From positions 1,035-10,083 of the forward strand of contig PLXB01000181.1 of the NCBI GenBank assembly GCA_003151215.1: a stretch of 9,049 nucleotides of DNA, in the 5' to 3' direction. The DNA comes from Ignavibacteriota bacterium. GTDB lineage: Bacteria > Bacteroidota > Kapaibacteriia > Palsa-1295. The position numbers and the translations under genes were made by a program. The notes below the pieces were generated by a model. It did no database searches and had not been told where the DNA came from. It saw nothing but the letters and a program-made list of their open reading frames with translations. Position 1 is the first letter of the stretch, and each line of letters starts with the position of its first letter. This document shows, in pieces, positions 8,801 through 9,049 of this stretch.

Positions 8801-9049
8801 CGGGGTCGATATTACACGCTGTTTCTCATCTCGTTGGAGATACCCTTGATTTTGGAAATGTGTCGTTAGGAGCCCCTATCACCCGATCTTTGCTTTTGCA
8901 AAATTTAGGTGATGCTGCGCTTATAGTTGCCGGATTCTTTCCTATCACATCCCCTTTTGTCAGCCTCTCTGGTATCGCTCCGGGTACCATATTGCCACCA
9001 CATGATACAATAGGAGTGCTCATACAAATCACTATGGCCTTGGATCATT
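5854..9049 (+). CDS. Secreted IgGFc-binding-like / choice-of-anchor-D repeat surface protein (partial, C-terminus off the right edge)
   Basis: This is a predicted exported surface protein with 1065 residues visible and no stop before the edge. The ATG at 5854 begins a clear signal peptide (MKH..., hydrophobic LFLIWLILLCAALF at 10-23, cleavage after AHS at 29 or after A24). Residues about 40-540 match the neighbouring minus-strand protein and the IgGFc-binding family: ISGSIVESDKPIAVLAGH at 254-271, GRDFMVEQMIPVDFW at 286-300, and a second half with SYMWFVPQ at 415-422 and YFVNIIAPPG at 431-440. A cysteine-bearing linker domain spans about 550-655. Then come choice-of-anchor-D/ASH-like repeats at 660-757, 767-869, 870-980 and from 993 onwards. 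The mature part has 17 cysteines against three in the neighbour. A T9SS sorting tail is expected beyond the window but not seen. No Shine-Dalgarno sequence precedes the start. Ligand and function are unknown. Confidence 0.9.
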   Translation, partial: MKHSFFSFRLFLIWLILLCAALFAQPAHSQTASGVSSDGKDFYIGFVNPSYNTVANPVVRAFFGVFALVSSYTNNTIRVTYFDSATGVETKPQIYKIPARTGIQVALDTNRMRMNPNGDRAEYTACHITADQPVNIQYFSYGACAGGSYLSLATPALGKKYVIDSYQNNPGELGIECGEFPPPGVEDSHGFFEIIAAFDNTFVTIIPNATTIGGHIGTHSGTGANYLENPYKIILRRGQCYLVKSAGDNTDVDISGSIVESDKPIAVLAGHENAAIGGVSNRQLEGRDFMVEQMIPVDFWDTTGYVSIPLKDSQPADPTTFDGVGENYRMFSWDSTAAKINFFDACTSGELDMTSARLLFPAPERESITCPVDIEGVNGIKFSAMMYDQRNFANAPPYPAPSMMTIIPISRWKTSYMWFVPQNKFENSQAYFVNIIAPPGDFDGTNGILVSFNGGQIRPVKTVIGNEQLFRNIPNHIEGSDTLPLYGLRFKVSPGSYYATSPHPFIVYNYGFRALDPNYDLGDFDCDDYFFSYANPTGASLSSGNPGKFGFTIDSQCTKWNICVHDLRTSNRGIRSVTLLNDSLGIQFSPGKQSVNCHFDSSFDPNNYGEVEFPGTDSVVCFSVLVFNPIQSGYAAVLVTDNAGNKQVADLHYEPAKLSITPGIIPINLSNISVGTDSCFSVILKNNEILPHVITAANLTQGKSFSVSSVQPKLPFSLAPNDSIILKICFTSHDTAHVFDTLLLHADCISIPVQLSGSGGVGLISASDLNFGKAGIADTICRSVSIHNVGTKPFTLTKNWALKGSAAFTFSDSGLLPFVFQPGERIKFTFCYSPSKLGNDTATIQWNTDISSPFTQSVKSYSTLTGEGVIVSWDRSQENDTVICDDTDNVTIYIINFNPPGGAPGHVDSVFLNGPNASDWYILNDQLGILPLKNFNLNPGDSIWVDLVFKPDLNKPLALRYADRQANLVAKIAGDNDQVINLTGSILHAVSHLVGDTLDFGNVSLGAPITRSLLLQNLGDAALIVAGFFPITSPFVSLSGIAPGTILPPHDTIGVLIQITMALDH

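Overview
The window holds three protein-coding genes. Two are cut by the window edges, and all three stay open with no frameshift. Left to right: a comEC/rec2 competence channel gene (minus strand, C-terminus missing), a large secreted surface protein gene (minus strand, complete), a roughly 310-base divergent intergenic region, and a second large secreted protein gene (plus strand, C-terminus missing). No RNA gene, insertion sequence, CRISPR array or terminator was found.

Organism: the complete surface protein ends in a type IX secretion (T9SS) type A sorting domain. Both surface proteins pair an IgGFc-binding-like N-terminal region with choice-of-anchor-D/ASPM-SPD-2-Hydin-like beta-sandwich repeats. 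No start codon has a clear Shine-Dalgarno sequence. A TAnnTTTG promoter-like box precedes the plus-strand gene. Together these point to the Bacteroidota/Chlorobiota (FCB) group. By eye the moderate GC and protein style resemble uncultured lineages such as Ignavibacteria or Kapabacteria, but that finer placement is a guess.

The minus-strand pair is an apparent operon. The surface protein's stop codon overlaps the comEC TTG start by four bases (TTGA), which suggests translational coupling. ComEC would form the inner-membrane channel that passes single-stranded DNA into the cytoplasm during natural transformation. The upstream gene product would be exported through Sec and then T9SS to the cell surface.

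The plus-strand gene is a diverged paralogue of that surface protein, transcribed away from it. The two share the IgGFc-like region, including an (I/L)(S/T)GSI(I/V)ESD(K/Q)PIAVL(A/S)GH signature, but differ strongly in cysteine content. Between them lies a perfect 19-base inverted repeat three bases upstream of a TAACTTTG box, the best candidate regulatory site here.

No novel multi-gene system can be demonstrated. The observations most worth pursuing are the divergent paralogue pair with its palindrome, the coupling of a T9SS surface protein to comEC, and the regular cysteine spacing in the plus-strand protein.
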